Part shown: positions 54,318-63,492 of the stretch, in pieces
How the letters are laid out: every line of letters starts with the position of its first letter
Position numbering within the stretch: the first letter of the stretch is position 1
NCBI GenBank assembly: GCA_004762155.1
Contig: SIHP01000004.1
Coordinates: forward strand, 124,001-188,000
From: Flavobacteriaceae bacterium
GTDB taxonomy: Bacteria > Bacteroidota > Bacteroidia > Flavobacteriales > Flavobacteriaceae
Direction: 5' to 3'
Length of the DNA stretch: 64,000 nucleotides
Made by a program: the position numbers and the translations under genes
Notes under the pieces: generated by a model
Told to the model about the DNA's origin: nothing
Seen by the model: the letters and a program-made list of their open reading frames with translations, nothing else
The model's database searches: none

Positions 54318-56918
54318 TTATTTAATTTCTTTCATAATATTAGTTATTAATGTTTTTAAACTGTTCTTATGTGCTTTTGTAGCAATGTCTCCAGTTCCAT
54401 TATTAACCCACGTTTTTATATTTTTTAAATTATATAAAGCCATAGATTTAGCAGAATTTGTATAGTTTCTACTCGTTTTACCATTTAAAATACTAATTAA
54501 CTTTTTAGTATACTCAGTTTGTAAGTTTTGTCTGAATGAATTTACAGTTCCGTAAATATCAGCTTTAAAAATGGCGTTGTTTAAATCTGTCATAAAAGCA
54601 GATAATTTATATTGATTTCCATATAATTCAGAATCAGAAATACGTTGCAATGTATTTCGATGTAAGATATGTGCCAAAATTCTTTTTTGGTAATCTAAAA
54701 CTTGTGCATGTATTTTAGGATCTTCAGGACCTCTAAAGAAATTATATCCACGTCTTTGACGGGCTAAATAATTATATAAACCTTGTGGAGTTTTAAATGC
54801 ATTTGGAGCAAAAACATAATCTTTTAATGCTTTCATTGCTCTTTTTTGATCTGTATAACTTACAGGAGTGTATGGTTTTACACTAGAGTCTTGACCAACC
54901 ATTGCTCTTTCTACATAAACACCACCAATAAAACGAGAAATAACATCACCAGCTCTTACTGCTTGTGAATTTAAAATATAATATGCTTGTCTCATTTCTT
55001 CATAAGATTTACCATCTTTAGCAAAACGAGTTTTAACATCTTTCATCATTAAATTTACCAACTTAAAACGGTTGATAGAATATGTAATTTGATCGTTAGA
55101 TAAATCTCCAGTCATTACTCTTGGATCAATAGCTTTACCAGGAGAACGCATATCATCTGCATCATTACCAAAAGTTAATTCTGGTTTTGTAGATTGATTT
55201 AATAAAGCATTCATTTCAGCTTCATTATTAAAATCCTGATATCCAAATTGGATAGCCCAAACATCATAAGGTCCAACAGCCATATCATAATATAAACCTT
55301 GTTTAGTTCTATCGTTTGTAAGGTTGATTCCAGCATAATCCATTACTGAACCTGTTAAACATTTTCCATCAATAAAATTAGCATCTGCTAATTGTTCAGG
55401 TGAAAATAATTGACTTGCTTTCATATTATGGTTTAAGCCCAATGTATGACCAACTTCATGCATGATTAAAGATTTCATACCTTGTTCTTTCATACCTTTC
55501 ATTTCTAGATCAGAAGCACCAGTAGCTGCTAAAACAATTTTACCAAACATACTGTTTTCATGCATTATATGACCTTTAGAGCATAACAAGTGGTTTTCTT
55601 CATTTTCAAAAAAGTCTTCATTATTTTCAGAATCATAATTTGCAGCATTTGAAAAAATTCTATCATATATTACTCTATTTGTAAAATGAACATATTCTAA
55701 CATTATATCAGCACCTAAGATTTCACCAGTTCTTGGATTTACAAAACTAGGTCCGTAACCACCAAAAGGAGGATTTGGAGAAGAAGTCCAACGTAAAACA
55801 TTATAACGTACATCGCCAGCATCCCAATCTGCATCATCTGGCTGTACTTTTACAACCATAGCATTTTTAAAACCTGCTTTTTCAAAAGCAACATTCCATG
55901 CTAAAACACCTTCTTTAATAGTCTCTCTAAATTCAATAGGAGTTGTGTTTTCAATCCACCAAGTAATTGGAGTTATTGGTTCAGAAATTGCTAAACTAGG
56001 ATCTTTTTTAATTAATTTCCAACGATGAATAAAATCTCTGTAATTTAAAACATCTGTAGTTGTCATATTGTCAGTATTGGTTAAAAAATAACCAACACGC
56101 GGATCATCCATTCTTGTTTTATAATCATCAGCGGGCATGTTCATAAACGTGTGAAATGTTTTTATAGACACATTTCTTCCATCTGTAACATCATTACCAC
56201 CTCCATTTAAAACAGATGGATTTGTATACACATATTCTGTTTTAATATTGGTGTTTTCTGGATAGTTTTTAATGCTATTAATTTTCGACTTATTCTTATC
56301 CAATTTCCCTAACTTAAAAGAAAAAGGAGATCTACCAGGTCTACTAGGTGCTTTAACACGAGTTAAGGTTTCTGATAAAAATAATTTAGTTGCATCAATT
56401 AAATATTCTTTTGTTTCTTTATTGGTTGCAAGTATTTTTGTAGTAGCTAAATTTGCATCGCTAATATTGGCTTTTGCGGATTTAGATATAGCATTATTCT
56501 TATCAAAATAAAAAGAAGTATTTGGAACAATAAATTCTATTTTATTAAAGTGCTTTTTAATATTTACAATACGAGAACCTCTGTAAGAACCTCTAAAAGT
56601 TCTTAAAGCAGCAATTCCATCTGCAATCTGAGAAAAATAAATATAATCTTTATTTAACTGGTTTTCTTTTACTAACATTTTTACAGAACCAGTAATTGTA
56701 TCTTGATAAACGGTAAAAAGACCTTCGATTTTTTTAGAACTTTTAGTAAGCTCTTTTATTGTTTTTTCTTTAGATTTTGGTTTTTTCTTTTCAGCTACAG
56801 CTTCAGTTTTTTCTTTGTTTTTTTTCTTTTTTTTTCGTTGTGCATCTGCATCTTGTATTCCTATAAAAACAAAAGAAATAATAAAAGCAAATAACACTTT
56901 GTAGTGTCTAGCGTACAT
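54318..56918 (-). CDS. Zinc-dependent metalloprotease (DUF5117/DUF5118 family)
   Basis: 866 residues, signal peptide (YKVLFAFIISFVFIGIQDADA), then a Lys-rich stretch (RKKKKKNKEKTEAV). Zinc site HEVGHTLGLNHN (HExxHxxGxxH, metzincin type) at about 500 and a following Met-turn-like SVMDYAG. The DUF5117 segment starts near EGLFTVYQDTITGSVKMLVK. Large secreted or periplasmic protease common in Bacteroidota, substrate unknown. Single gene with a -7 box TAACTTTG at 56944-56951 on the minus strand. Confidence 0.92.
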   Translation of the reverse strand: MYARHYKVLFAFIISFVFIGIQDADAQRKKKKKNKEKTEAVAEKKKPKSKEKTIKELTKSSKKIEGLFTVYQDTITGSVKMLVKENQLNKDYIYFSQIADGIAALRTFRGSYRGSRIVNIKKHFNKIEFIVPNTSFYFDKNNAISKSAKANISDANLATTKILATNKETKEYLIDATKLFLSETLTRVKAPSRPGRSPFSFKLGKLDKNKSKINSIKNYPENTNIKTEYVYTNPSVLNGGGNDVTDGRNVSIKTFHTFMNMPADDYKTRMDDPRVGYFLTNTDNMTTTDVLNYRDFIHRWKLIKKDPSLAISEPITPITWWIENTTPIEFRETIKEGVLAWNVAFEKAGFKNAMVVKVQPDDADWDAGDVRYNVLRWTSSPNPPFGGYGPSFVNPRTGEILGADIMLEYVHFTNRVIYDRIFSNAANYDSENNEDFFENEENHLLCSKGHIMHENSMFGKIVLAATGASDLEMKGMKEQGMKSLIMHEVGHTLGLNHNMKASQLFSPEQLADANFIDGKCLTGSVMDYAGINLTNDRTKQGLYYDMAVGPYDVWAIQFGYQDFNNEAEMNALLNQSTKPELTFGNDADDMRSPGKAIDPRVMTGDLSNDQITYSINRFKLVNLMMKDVKTRFAKDGKSYEEMRQAYYILNSQAVRAGDVISRFIGGVYVERAMVGQDSSVKPYTPVSYTDQKRAMKALKDYVFAPNAFKTPQGLYNYLARQRRGYNFFRGPEDPKIHAQVLDYQKRILAHILHRNTLQRISDSELYGNQYKLSAFMTDLNNAIFKADIYGTVNSFRQNLQTEYTKKLISILNGKTSRNYTNSAKSMALYNLKNIKTWVNNGTGDIATKAHKNSLKTLITNIMKEIK

Positions 56919-57198
56919 TTTGTGTGAATTAAAATTATAAAAACAAAGTTACTTTTTGATATCTTAAAAAGATGTTAAGGTTATTGTTAAAAATTACATT
57001 TATAACAGCTTAAATATGTGTTTTTACTGATTTTGATAAAAATGAACAGATAAAAGATATATGTTTTATTGATAGTTGAAAATTAAAAATGTGTTTTCTG
57101 TTTATAATTATATAGCTAAAATATTTAATAGATTATAATTAATATATTTTGTGTAGTTTTTTGTTACAAATTATAATTTTTAAGTTAGATGGAAACAA
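56919..57198. other. Intergenic region upstream of the protease gene
   Basis: About 280 bp of AT-rich sequence with only the protease -7 box (56944-56951) recognisable. No gene or RNA seen. Confidence 0.5.
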
Positions 57199-57232
57199 AA
57201 AAGCAACAATTATCTTTCTAATTGTTGCTTTT
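57199..57232 (-). terminator. Terminator of queE
   Basis: Fourteen-base arms AAAAGCAACAATTA/TAATTGTTGCTTTT, six-base loop. On the minus strand it runs into T residues. 26 nt after the queE stop. Confidence 0.88.
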
Positions 57233-57258
57233 GTAATTTCTACTTAAGTAATATAAAC

Positions 57259-57891
57259 TTAAGGTATATTTAAGTATTTATGTGTTTGTAATGATATTTT
57301 CCATTTAGGATCATTCATTACATAATTTATTATTAATGGTGTCATTTTTTCTTTTTTACTCCATTCTGGTTGCAGATATAATTTACAATTATTGCCAACC
57401 TTTGCAGCTTGTTCTTCAGCAAATTCAAAATCATTTTTATTATGAATGATCATTTTTAACTCGTTTGCTTCTTGGTAACAACGTTGTGTAGGTAATTTTG
57501 TTTTTTTAGGTGATAAACAAAACCAATCCCAAATACCAGAAAATTCATAAGCTCCAGAAGTTTCTATATGTGTTTTAATTCCTTTATTTTGTAATTGTTC
57601 TGTTATATAATCCAAACTCCACATTAAAGGTTCTCCACCAGTAATAACAACAGTTTCTGCATATTTTTTAGCATTATCAACAATCAAATCAGTGTGAGTT
57701 GGTGGATGTAAATTTGCATCCCAACTTTCTTTAACATCGCACCAATGACAACCAACATCACAACCACCAATTCGTATAAAATACGCAGCAGTTCCTGTAT
57801 GTGCTCCTTCTCCTTGTATCGTATAAAACTCTTCCATTAACGGAAGCATTTTACCTAAATCTATTAACGCTTGTACTTCTTTTTTCAACAT
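57259..57891 (-). CDS. queE: 7-carboxy-7-deazaguanine synthase QueE
   Basis: 210 residues from ATG 57891; an in-frame ATG at 57918 lies upstream of a TATCTTTG -7 box (57906-57899) and is disfavoured. EEFYTIQGEGAHTG and the radical-SAM cluster CDVGCHWCDVKESWD (Cx3Cx2C), then TGGEPLMW. Converts carboxytetrahydropterin to CDG in queuosine synthesis. Other que genes are not in the window. Confidence 0.94.
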   Translation of the reverse strand: MLKKEVQALIDLGKMLPLMEEFYTIQGEGAHTGTAAYFIRIGGCDVGCHWCDVKESWDANLHPPTHTDLIVDNAKKYAETVVITGGEPLMWSLDYITEQLQNKGIKTHIETSGAYEFSGIWDWFCLSPKKTKLPTQRCYQEANELKMIIHNKNDFEFAEEQAAKVGNNCKLYLQPEWSKKEKMTPLIINYVMNDPKWKISLQTHKYLNIP

Positions 57892-57974
57892 AAGTCTGCA
57901 AAGATAGTCAACATTCATTTTTAATTACTATTTTTCATTATTTTTACGTGATTTTATCAATTTAAGCTGAAAAT

Positions 57975-59495
57975 ATGAGCAAAAAGGAAGCGTTTTTTAA
58001 TTTTATAAATCAAGGTTATACTTCTAAAGGAGACTTTATTACACTAGGTGCTGGAATGTTAGGTGAAGAAACTGTAACAAATGCTTTGGTAAATATTCCT
58101 TTAAAAACCTTAAACCGTCATGGATTAATAGCTGGGGCAACAGGTACAGGAAAAACAAAAACATTACAAGTTTTAGCAGAAAACATGTCTGAAAAAGGAA
58201 TTCCTGTATTATTAATGGATGTAAAAGGAGATTTAAGTGGTTTAGCACAACCAAGTCCAGGGCATCCTAAAATTGATGAACGCCATAAAAATATTGGTAT
58301 TCCATTTGATGCTACTAAATTTCCTGTTGAAATTTTATCAATATCTGAACAAGAAGGTGTTCGTTTAAGAGCTACAATATCTGAATTTGGACCAGTATTA
58401 TTATCGAGAATTTTAGATTTAACAGAAACACAAAGTGGTATTGTTGCTATTATTTTTAAGTATTGTGATGATAATCAATATCCTTTATTAGATTTAAAAG
58501 ATTTTAAAAAAATGTTGCAGTTTATTACTGCGGAAGGAAAAGAAGAAATAGCATCGGAATACGGACGAATTTCTACTGCAAGTACTGGTGCTATATTGCG
58601 TAAAGTAATTGAAATAGAACAACAAGGAGGAGAGCTGTTTTTTGGAGAAAAATCTTTTGAAGTAGATGATTTAACGCGTGTTGATGAAAATGGTAGAGGA
58701 GTAATATCTATATTAAGGTTAACAGATATTCAAGACAAACCAAAATTGTTTTCAACATTTATGTTACAATTATTGGCTGAAGTATATGAAACATTTCCAG
58801 AACAAGGAGATAGTGGAAGACCAGAGTTAATTATTTTTATAGATGAAGCGCATTTGGTTTTTGATGAAGCTTCTAAAGCTTTATTAAGTCAAATAGAAAG
58901 TATTGTTAAATTAATTCGTTCTAAAGGAATTGGTTTGTATTTTGTAACCCAAAATCCAGATGATGTTCCTGAAGATGTTTTAGCACAATTGGGATTAAAA
59001 ATACAACATGCTTTACGTGCATTCACAGCAAAAGATAGAAAAGCGATTAAATTAGCTTCAGAAAACTATCCAGATTCTGAGTATTATGATACTAAAGAAG
59101 TATTAACTCAATTAGGAATTGGTGAAGCTTTAGTAACAGTACTAAATGAAAAAGGAATTCCAACTCCGTTGGCAAGAACCATGTTACGTGCTCCAATGAG
59201 TAGAATGGATATTTTAACAAGTAAAGAAATTAAAGAAGTTTTAGATAACTCTAAACTGATACCTAAATATAATAAAGAAGTTGATAGAGAAAGTGCTTAT
59301 GAAATACTTAATAAAAAAATAATAAGTATTAATAAAGAAAAAACAGAAGAAGAAGATAGAAAGGAAAAAGAAAAAGTACGCAAGAGAACTACAACAACAA
59401 GAAGTAGAAGTACACGTCAAAATCCTGTTATTAAAGTATTAACAAGTGCAACTTTTATTAGAGCTGTATTTGGTATTTTAAAGAAAGTATTATAA
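57975..59495 (+). CDS. DUF853/YjgR family HerA-like ATPase
   Basis: 506 residues. Walker A GATGTGKTKTLQVLAENM, DVKGDLSGLAQPSPGHPKI, Walker B (ELIIFIDEAHLVFDEASKAL), and GLYFVTQNPDDVPEDVLAQL, all hallmarks of the YjgR/DUF853 family related to HerA/FtsK. The C-terminal 40 residues are basic and low complexity (KRTTTTRSRSTRQ). No nuclease partner (NurA/Sir2) is next to it, so a defence role is not supported; function unknown. Confidence 0.92.
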   Translation: MSKKEAFFNFINQGYTSKGDFITLGAGMLGEETVTNALVNIPLKTLNRHGLIAGATGTGKTKTLQVLAENMSEKGIPVLLMDVKGDLSGLAQPSPGHPKIDERHKNIGIPFDATKFPVEILSISEQEGVRLRATISEFGPVLLSRILDLTETQSGIVAIIFKYCDDNQYPLLDLKDFKKMLQFITAEGKEEIASEYGRISTASTGAILRKVIEIEQQGGELFFGEKSFEVDDLTRVDENGRGVISILRLTDIQDKPKLFSTFMLQLLAEVYETFPEQGDSGRPELIIFIDEAHLVFDEASKALLSQIESIVKLIRSKGIGLYFVTQNPDDVPEDVLAQLGLKIQHALRAFTAKDRKAIKLASENYPDSEYYDTKEVLTQLGIGEALVTVLNEKGIPTPLARTMLRAPMSRMDILTSKEIKEVLDNSKLIPKYNKEVDRESAYEILNKKIISINKEKTEEEDRKEKEKVRKRTTTTRSRSTRQNPVIKVLTSATFIRAVFGILKKVL

Positions 59496-59538
59496 ACTAA
59501 ATCAAATAAAATAACGTTTAATAAGAAATATATAATAA

Positions 59539-60099
59539 ATGAAGAAAGTTTTAAAACCAATTTTAATAGTTTTAGTTGCTGTTTTATTAGTGAAATGTAG
59601 TAATAATAAATATACAATTGCCAAAGGAAAGGTTGGTGAAATAACTACTAAAACAACAGTTAAAGATATAAACACAATATTTAAAAACGATTCTATTGTA
59701 AAGATACTTAGTGAAGGAGCAAAGGGTAATAACTATTTTCAAGATGATGATGAGTATTTAATTTTTGAAAAAGGAGGGAAGCATTTACTAACTATTGTAC
59801 CAAAAGAGCAATTAGACGAAAGTTCTACATTAAAAAGTATACAAGTTTTTGATAGTCGTTATAAAACTGAAACTGGTTTAAATGTAAACTCTACTTTTAA
59901 CGAAATAAATGCCAATGTTAAGATAAGTAAAGTGGAAACATCAATTTTATCAGCAACTTTATTTATTGATGAATTAAATACAACGATTACTATTGATAAA
60001 GAAGAATTAGGTTTAAAACAAATAGGAATGCAAAAAGTTAGTATTGAACAAATACCAGATTTAGCAAAAATAAAATCTTTTATAGTTTGGTTTAACTAA
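59539..60099 (+). CDS. Lipoprotein of unknown function
   Basis: 186 residues. Lipobox LLVKC with lipidated C20, then mixed alpha/beta sequence with TTVKDINTIFKNDSIVKIL, DDDEYLIFEKGGKHLLTIVP and TGLNVNSTFNEINANVKIS. Not recognised. Follows the DUF853 gene by 43 nt without a terminator, so possibly co-transcribed. Confidence 0.8.
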   Translation: MKKVLKPILIVLVAVLLVKCSNNKYTIAKGKVGEITTKTTVKDINTIFKNDSIVKILSEGAKGNNYFQDDDEYLIFEKGGKHLLTIVPKEQLDESSTLKSIQVFDSRYKTETGLNVNSTFNEINANVKISKVETSILSATLFIDELNTTITIDKEELGLKQIGMQKVSIEQIPDLAKIKSFIVWFN

Positions 60100-60190
60100 A
60101 AAAACATAATGAAACAGTTTAAAAAATAATTAAGTTTTAAATTAGTTTAAGAAACGGAATTTGTAATTAATTTATGAATTTTGAATATAA

Positions 60191-60221
60191 AAAAAGCCTA
60201 GATTAAAATTCTAGGCTTTTT
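60191..60221 (+). terminator. Bidirectional terminator
   Basis: Twelve-base arms AAAAAGCCTAGA/TCTAGGCTTTTT, seven-base loop. Lies between the convergent lipoprotein and thioredoxin-like genes. Confidence 0.9.
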
Positions 60222-60230
60222 TATGATAAC

Positions 60231-60755
60231 TTAATTTAAAGCTGAAATAAATGAATTTTCAATCATATTTATTTTAATTTCTGTAAATTTTGAAGTATCT
60301 CTAATAATTTCAATAAAATCATTAATACCTTCTTTTGTATTTGGATACCCAATGTTACTTCTATCATCTTTAAATGAAGTAGCAGCATAGTTTCCAGTAT
60401 CATCTAAAATATACCAAAAAGGAAATTTTATTTCTTTACAGTTATTTTCACTAAACGTTTTCATTGGATTAGAGCAATTAACATACTCATATGTTTTTTC
60501 TTTTGGAATCTCAATATTAACTATAATATAATTAGAGTTAAATATTGATTGAAAAACATCATCTTCCATTTGTTTTTTCATGTTTTTACTAAATTTACAT
60601 TCAGTAGAAAAATAATTTACAAAAACTTGTTTATTTTCTTCCTTAGCTGTTTCTAAAGCATCATTAATAATACTTTCATTAGAACTATTTTGTTGTTGTG
60701 AATACGAAAAATTGAAAATAAATACGAATAAAAATAAGTATATAAACTTGTACAT
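60231..60755 (-). CDS. Secreted thioredoxin-fold protein with a single active-site cysteine
   Basis: 174 residues. Signal peptide MYKFIYLFLFVFIFNFSYS, then a thioredoxin-like start (ALETAKEENKQVFVNYFSTE). The active-site motif is CKFS, with Ser in place of the resolving Cys; the cis-Pro loop is FPFWYILDDTG. Two further cysteines (VNCSNP, NNCKEI) may form a disulfide. Resembles thioredoxin_7/DUF255-type proteins; a normal disulfide reductase role is unlikely. Confidence 0.8.
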   Translation of the reverse strand: MYKFIYLFLFVFIFNFSYSQQQNSSNESIINDALETAKEENKQVFVNYFSTECKFSKNMKKQMEDDVFQSIFNSNYIIVNIEIPKEKTYEYVNCSNPMKTFSENNCKEIKFPFWYILDDTGNYAATSFKDDRSNIGYPNTKEGINDFIEIIRDTSKFTEIKINMIENSFISALN

Positions 60756-60950
60756 AATGTGGGGGGTTGGTTATTATGTAGTTAAGATACGTAAAACATT
60801 GCTAAATAGCAAGTTAATAGCTTACATAAAAACGTATTAATTTCAATTAACATATGTTAATTAATGAAATTAACTAAATATTGTAATTAATAAAGGTATT
60901 TTTTATTTAAATATTTAATGGCTACAAATATATATTACAAGAATTTTTAT

Positions 60951-61946
60951 TTAAAAATATTTTGGAATTAATATTTTTAGCTTATTTAATGTCTCCTCTA
61001 CAGTTAAACTACTCATTCCTCCAGAGGCATTTGCATGACCACCTCCATTAAAATGTTCCATTGCTAAAATATTTACAGGGTTGTCTTCTCCTTTTGATCG
61101 GAAAGAAATTTTCATAATTCCATCTCGTTCAGTAAAAACAATCGCCGCTTTCATTCCTTTTATTGAAAGTATTAAGTTTGCTAAACCATCTGTATCACCT
61201 TTTATGTATCCGTACTCAGCCAATTCTTCTTTAGATAGCCCAATAATACCAACATGCTTGTCATATAAAATTTCTAATTTTTGACTCATAGCATAACCTT
61301 GTAAGCGCAAACGACTTTCTGTATTATTATCACTTAATTTTTCATGAATTAAATGATGTTCAACTCCAGCTGTTAAAAGTTTGGCTAAAATCTCATGTGT
61401 ACGAGGTTTTACAGAATTAAATCTAAAACTACCAGTATCTGTTAATATACCTAAGTATAAAGGTGTTCCTATTTTTGAATCTAACAAATCTAAATGACCA
61501 GATTGTTCTATGAGTTCTACAATTAATTGAGAAGTAGAGCATACATCAGTTTTAGAAACAGTTACATCTGGAAACTCTTCAGGATTCAAGTGATGATCAA
61601 TCATTATTTTTTTAGAAGTTGCTTCTTCTAACAAAGGTTTCATATCATCACCTAAACGACTTGTTGCATTATAATCTAAACAGAAAATTAAATCTGCTTT
61701 TTCCATTTCTCTAGTTACTTCTTCGGGATTTTCATCCATTAAAAGAATAGGAGAGGTGTTTAACCAATATAAAAACTCAGGGGCTTTATCTGGATGACAA
61801 ATAACAGCTGATTTACCTAATTTTTCTATAAAATGTAGTAAACCCAAAGATGATCCAATGGAATCTCCATCAGCAGATCTATGTGCTGTAATAACGATAT
61901 TAGAAGCTTTTTTAATTTCAGCTTCAATTTGTTGGTATATATTCAT
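60951..61946 (-). CDS. nrnA: DHH family oligoribonuclease / pAp phosphatase NrnA
   Basis: 331 residues. DHH domain: VITAHRSADGDSIGSSLGL, FCLDYNATSRLGD, MIDHHLNPEEF, GILTDTGSFRF. DHHA1 end: HFNGGGHANASGGM. Degrades nanoRNA and 3'-phosphoadenosine phosphate, the latter a by-product of sulfate assimilation. Confidence 0.94.
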   Translation of the reverse strand: MNIYQQIEAEIKKASNIVITAHRSADGDSIGSSLGLLHFIEKLGKSAVICHPDKAPEFLYWLNTSPILLMDENPEEVTREMEKADLIFCLDYNATSRLGDDMKPLLEEATSKKIMIDHHLNPEEFPDVTVSKTDVCSTSQLIVELIEQSGHLDLLDSKIGTPLYLGILTDTGSFRFNSVKPRTHEILAKLLTAGVEHHLIHEKLSDNNTESRLRLQGYAMSQKLEILYDKHVGIIGLSKEELAEYGYIKGDTDGLANLILSIKGMKAAIVFTERDGIMKISFRSKGEDNPVNILAMEHFNGGGHANASGGMSSLTVEETLNKLKILIPKYF

Positions 61947-61979
61947 TTGATGTTTATATGGCTATATTAGGATATAAAA

Positions 61980-62008
61980 AAGCTTTAAAATTTAATGTTT
62001 TAAAGCTT
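61980..62008 (-). terminator. Hairpin, probable bidirectional terminator upstream of nrnA
   Basis: Eleven-base arms AAGCTTTAAAA/TTTTAAAGCTT, seven-base loop, T-run on both strands. On the minus strand it would end transcripts coming from the decayed coding remnant. Confidence 0.65.
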
Positions 62009-62107
62009 CTTTTTAATTTTAGGTAAAGATACAATCCTTTTTAGTACACTTTTTAATTGTTAGAATTTTATATAAAAAGAAAATAATTATTATTCAATAC
62101 TTCTTTT

Positions 62108-62330
62108 TTAATAACCAACCAAAACAGGCTTTGTATCTTCATTTAATCCAATTTTGTCGATTTTTAAAGCATGTAGATTAATTACAAATTGGTGTAAGCC
62201 ATGACATTTTTGAAGTACAATGACCTCTATATCATGATATTCAATGATTACTGATGTTTTAAATTCCTCTTTTAGGTATTAAATTCAATGAAATGTTTTC
62301 TGCATTTGAAACTAATTCATTGATATAGAA
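62108..62330 (-). pseudogene. Decayed coding remnant between nrnA and the hydrolase
   Basis: Minus-strand frame ending at stop 62108 reads about 56 codons with no ATG (core IIEYHDIEVIVLQKCHGLHQ, then LHALKIDKIGLNEDTKPVLV). Upstream, in another frame, about 62262-62330 reads YINELVSNAENISLNLIP before a stop; joining the two needs one frameshift near 62265. Composition looks coding, but no family was recognised. The rest of 61947-62453 shows nothing else. Confidence 0.35.
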
Positions 62331-62453
62331 TATATACATCAATATTATTAATTAACGATAGCTGTTTTTTGTTCAATAAATATTAGATGTTATTTTTTTA
62401 TTTCTATCATTATATAAGTATTTACAAAAGTTTATTTTTATGATGTCATAATT

Positions 62454-63443
62454 TTAAATATCACTTTTAATTAAAAACTCTAAAATTAGTAAGGCAATAT
62501 CTCTTGTTTTCTCTTCTGCCGCAAAATGACCTGCATCTAATAAATGTAATTTAGCATTAGGCAAATCTCTTAAATACGCTTTAGCACCATTAGCATTAAA
62601 CTTTAAATCTTTTCCGCCCCAAGTAATTAATGTTTTTGGCTGCGTTTCTTTTAGCATTTTTTGCCAAGTAGGGTAGGCTAGTAAATTGGTATAATAGTCT
62701 TGAAACAATTGAACTTGTATATTTCTATCAGAAGGAGTTTGTAAAAAAGATAGATCATGTGTCCAAGCATCAGGACTTTGGATATTATAATTAGTTGAAT
62801 CAAGGTCAAATAAATACTGTTTATTTATAGTAACATCTTTACTAGTGATATTATATAAAAAATCAAGTTGTTTTTGAGATGTATCTTGTTGTGCATTTTT
62901 AAAAAAAGCTTGTCTTTTAGGAGTTAAACCATCTAAATATGCATTTGCATTTTGTATAATTAAGGCTTTAATCCTTTTTGGGTTTTTCATCATCATTCTG
63001 TAACCAACAGGAGCACCAAAGTCTTGCATGTACATTACATAATCTTTGATGTTTAAGGCATTGATTAATTTTTCAGAATAATCTGCTAACAAATCAAAAG
63101 TATATTTTGTTGTTTCAGAGTTTGGTCGAGCTGAATACCCAGAACCTAAATTATCAGGAGCAATAACATGATAATGTGTTGCTAACATCGGAATTAAATT
63201 TCTGTAAGAATGAGAAGATGATGGATAACCATGTAATAAAACAATTGTTGGTTTGTTTTTGTCTCCAGCTTCTCTATAAAACATTTTTTCACCTTCAATA
63301 TTTATATAATTATATGTTGTAGGTGGCGGTAAAAAGAATTTATTTTCTGCTGTTTGACTTTCAGAATTAGCGACATTTTGTTGTTTATTTGAATTACAAT
63401 TGAAAAAAGCAAAACAAACAAACATTAGTAGTAATTGTTTCAT
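62454..63443 (-). CDS. Alpha/beta hydrolase lipoprotein, haloalkane-dehalogenase/epoxide-hydrolase-like
   Basis: 329 residues. Lipidated C16 (FFNC). Oxyanion motif LHGYPSSSHSYRNLIPML, APDNLGSGYSARP, and the nucleophile elbow MYMQDFGAPVGYR with Asp (as in haloalkane dehalogenases and epoxide hydrolases) instead of Ser. Acid loop TLITWGGKDLKF, catalytic His in LLDAGHFAAEE. Substrate unknown. A close paralogue lies just upstream (to the window edge), so this is a tandem pair. Confidence 0.9.
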   Translation of the reverse strand: MKQLLLMFVCFAFFNCNSNKQQNVANSESQTAENKFFLPPPTTYNYINIEGEKMFYREAGDKNKPTIVLLHGYPSSSHSYRNLIPMLATHYHVIAPDNLGSGYSARPNSETTKYTFDLLADYSEKLINALNIKDYVMYMQDFGAPVGYRMMMKNPKRIKALIIQNANAYLDGLTPKRQAFFKNAQQDTSQKQLDFLYNITSKDVTINKQYLFDLDSTNYNIQSPDAWTHDLSFLQTPSDRNIQVQLFQDYYTNLLAYPTWQKMLKETQPKTLITWGGKDLKFNANGAKAYLRDLPNAKLHLLDAGHFAAEEKTRDIALLILEFLIKSDI

Positions 63444-63492
63444 AAATAATAAATTATTAGCAAAGTAAGGTAAATATTTATTAATGGATCTA

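Noticed and set aside
57892-57918. Upstream ATG start of queE
   Set aside because: It precedes the TATCTTTG -7 box and adds nine residues unlike the family.
57975-59495. HerA-like ATPase as a phage-defence helicase
   Set aside because: The sequence fits the chromosomal YjgR/DUF853 family and there is no NurA, Sir2 or other effector neighbour.
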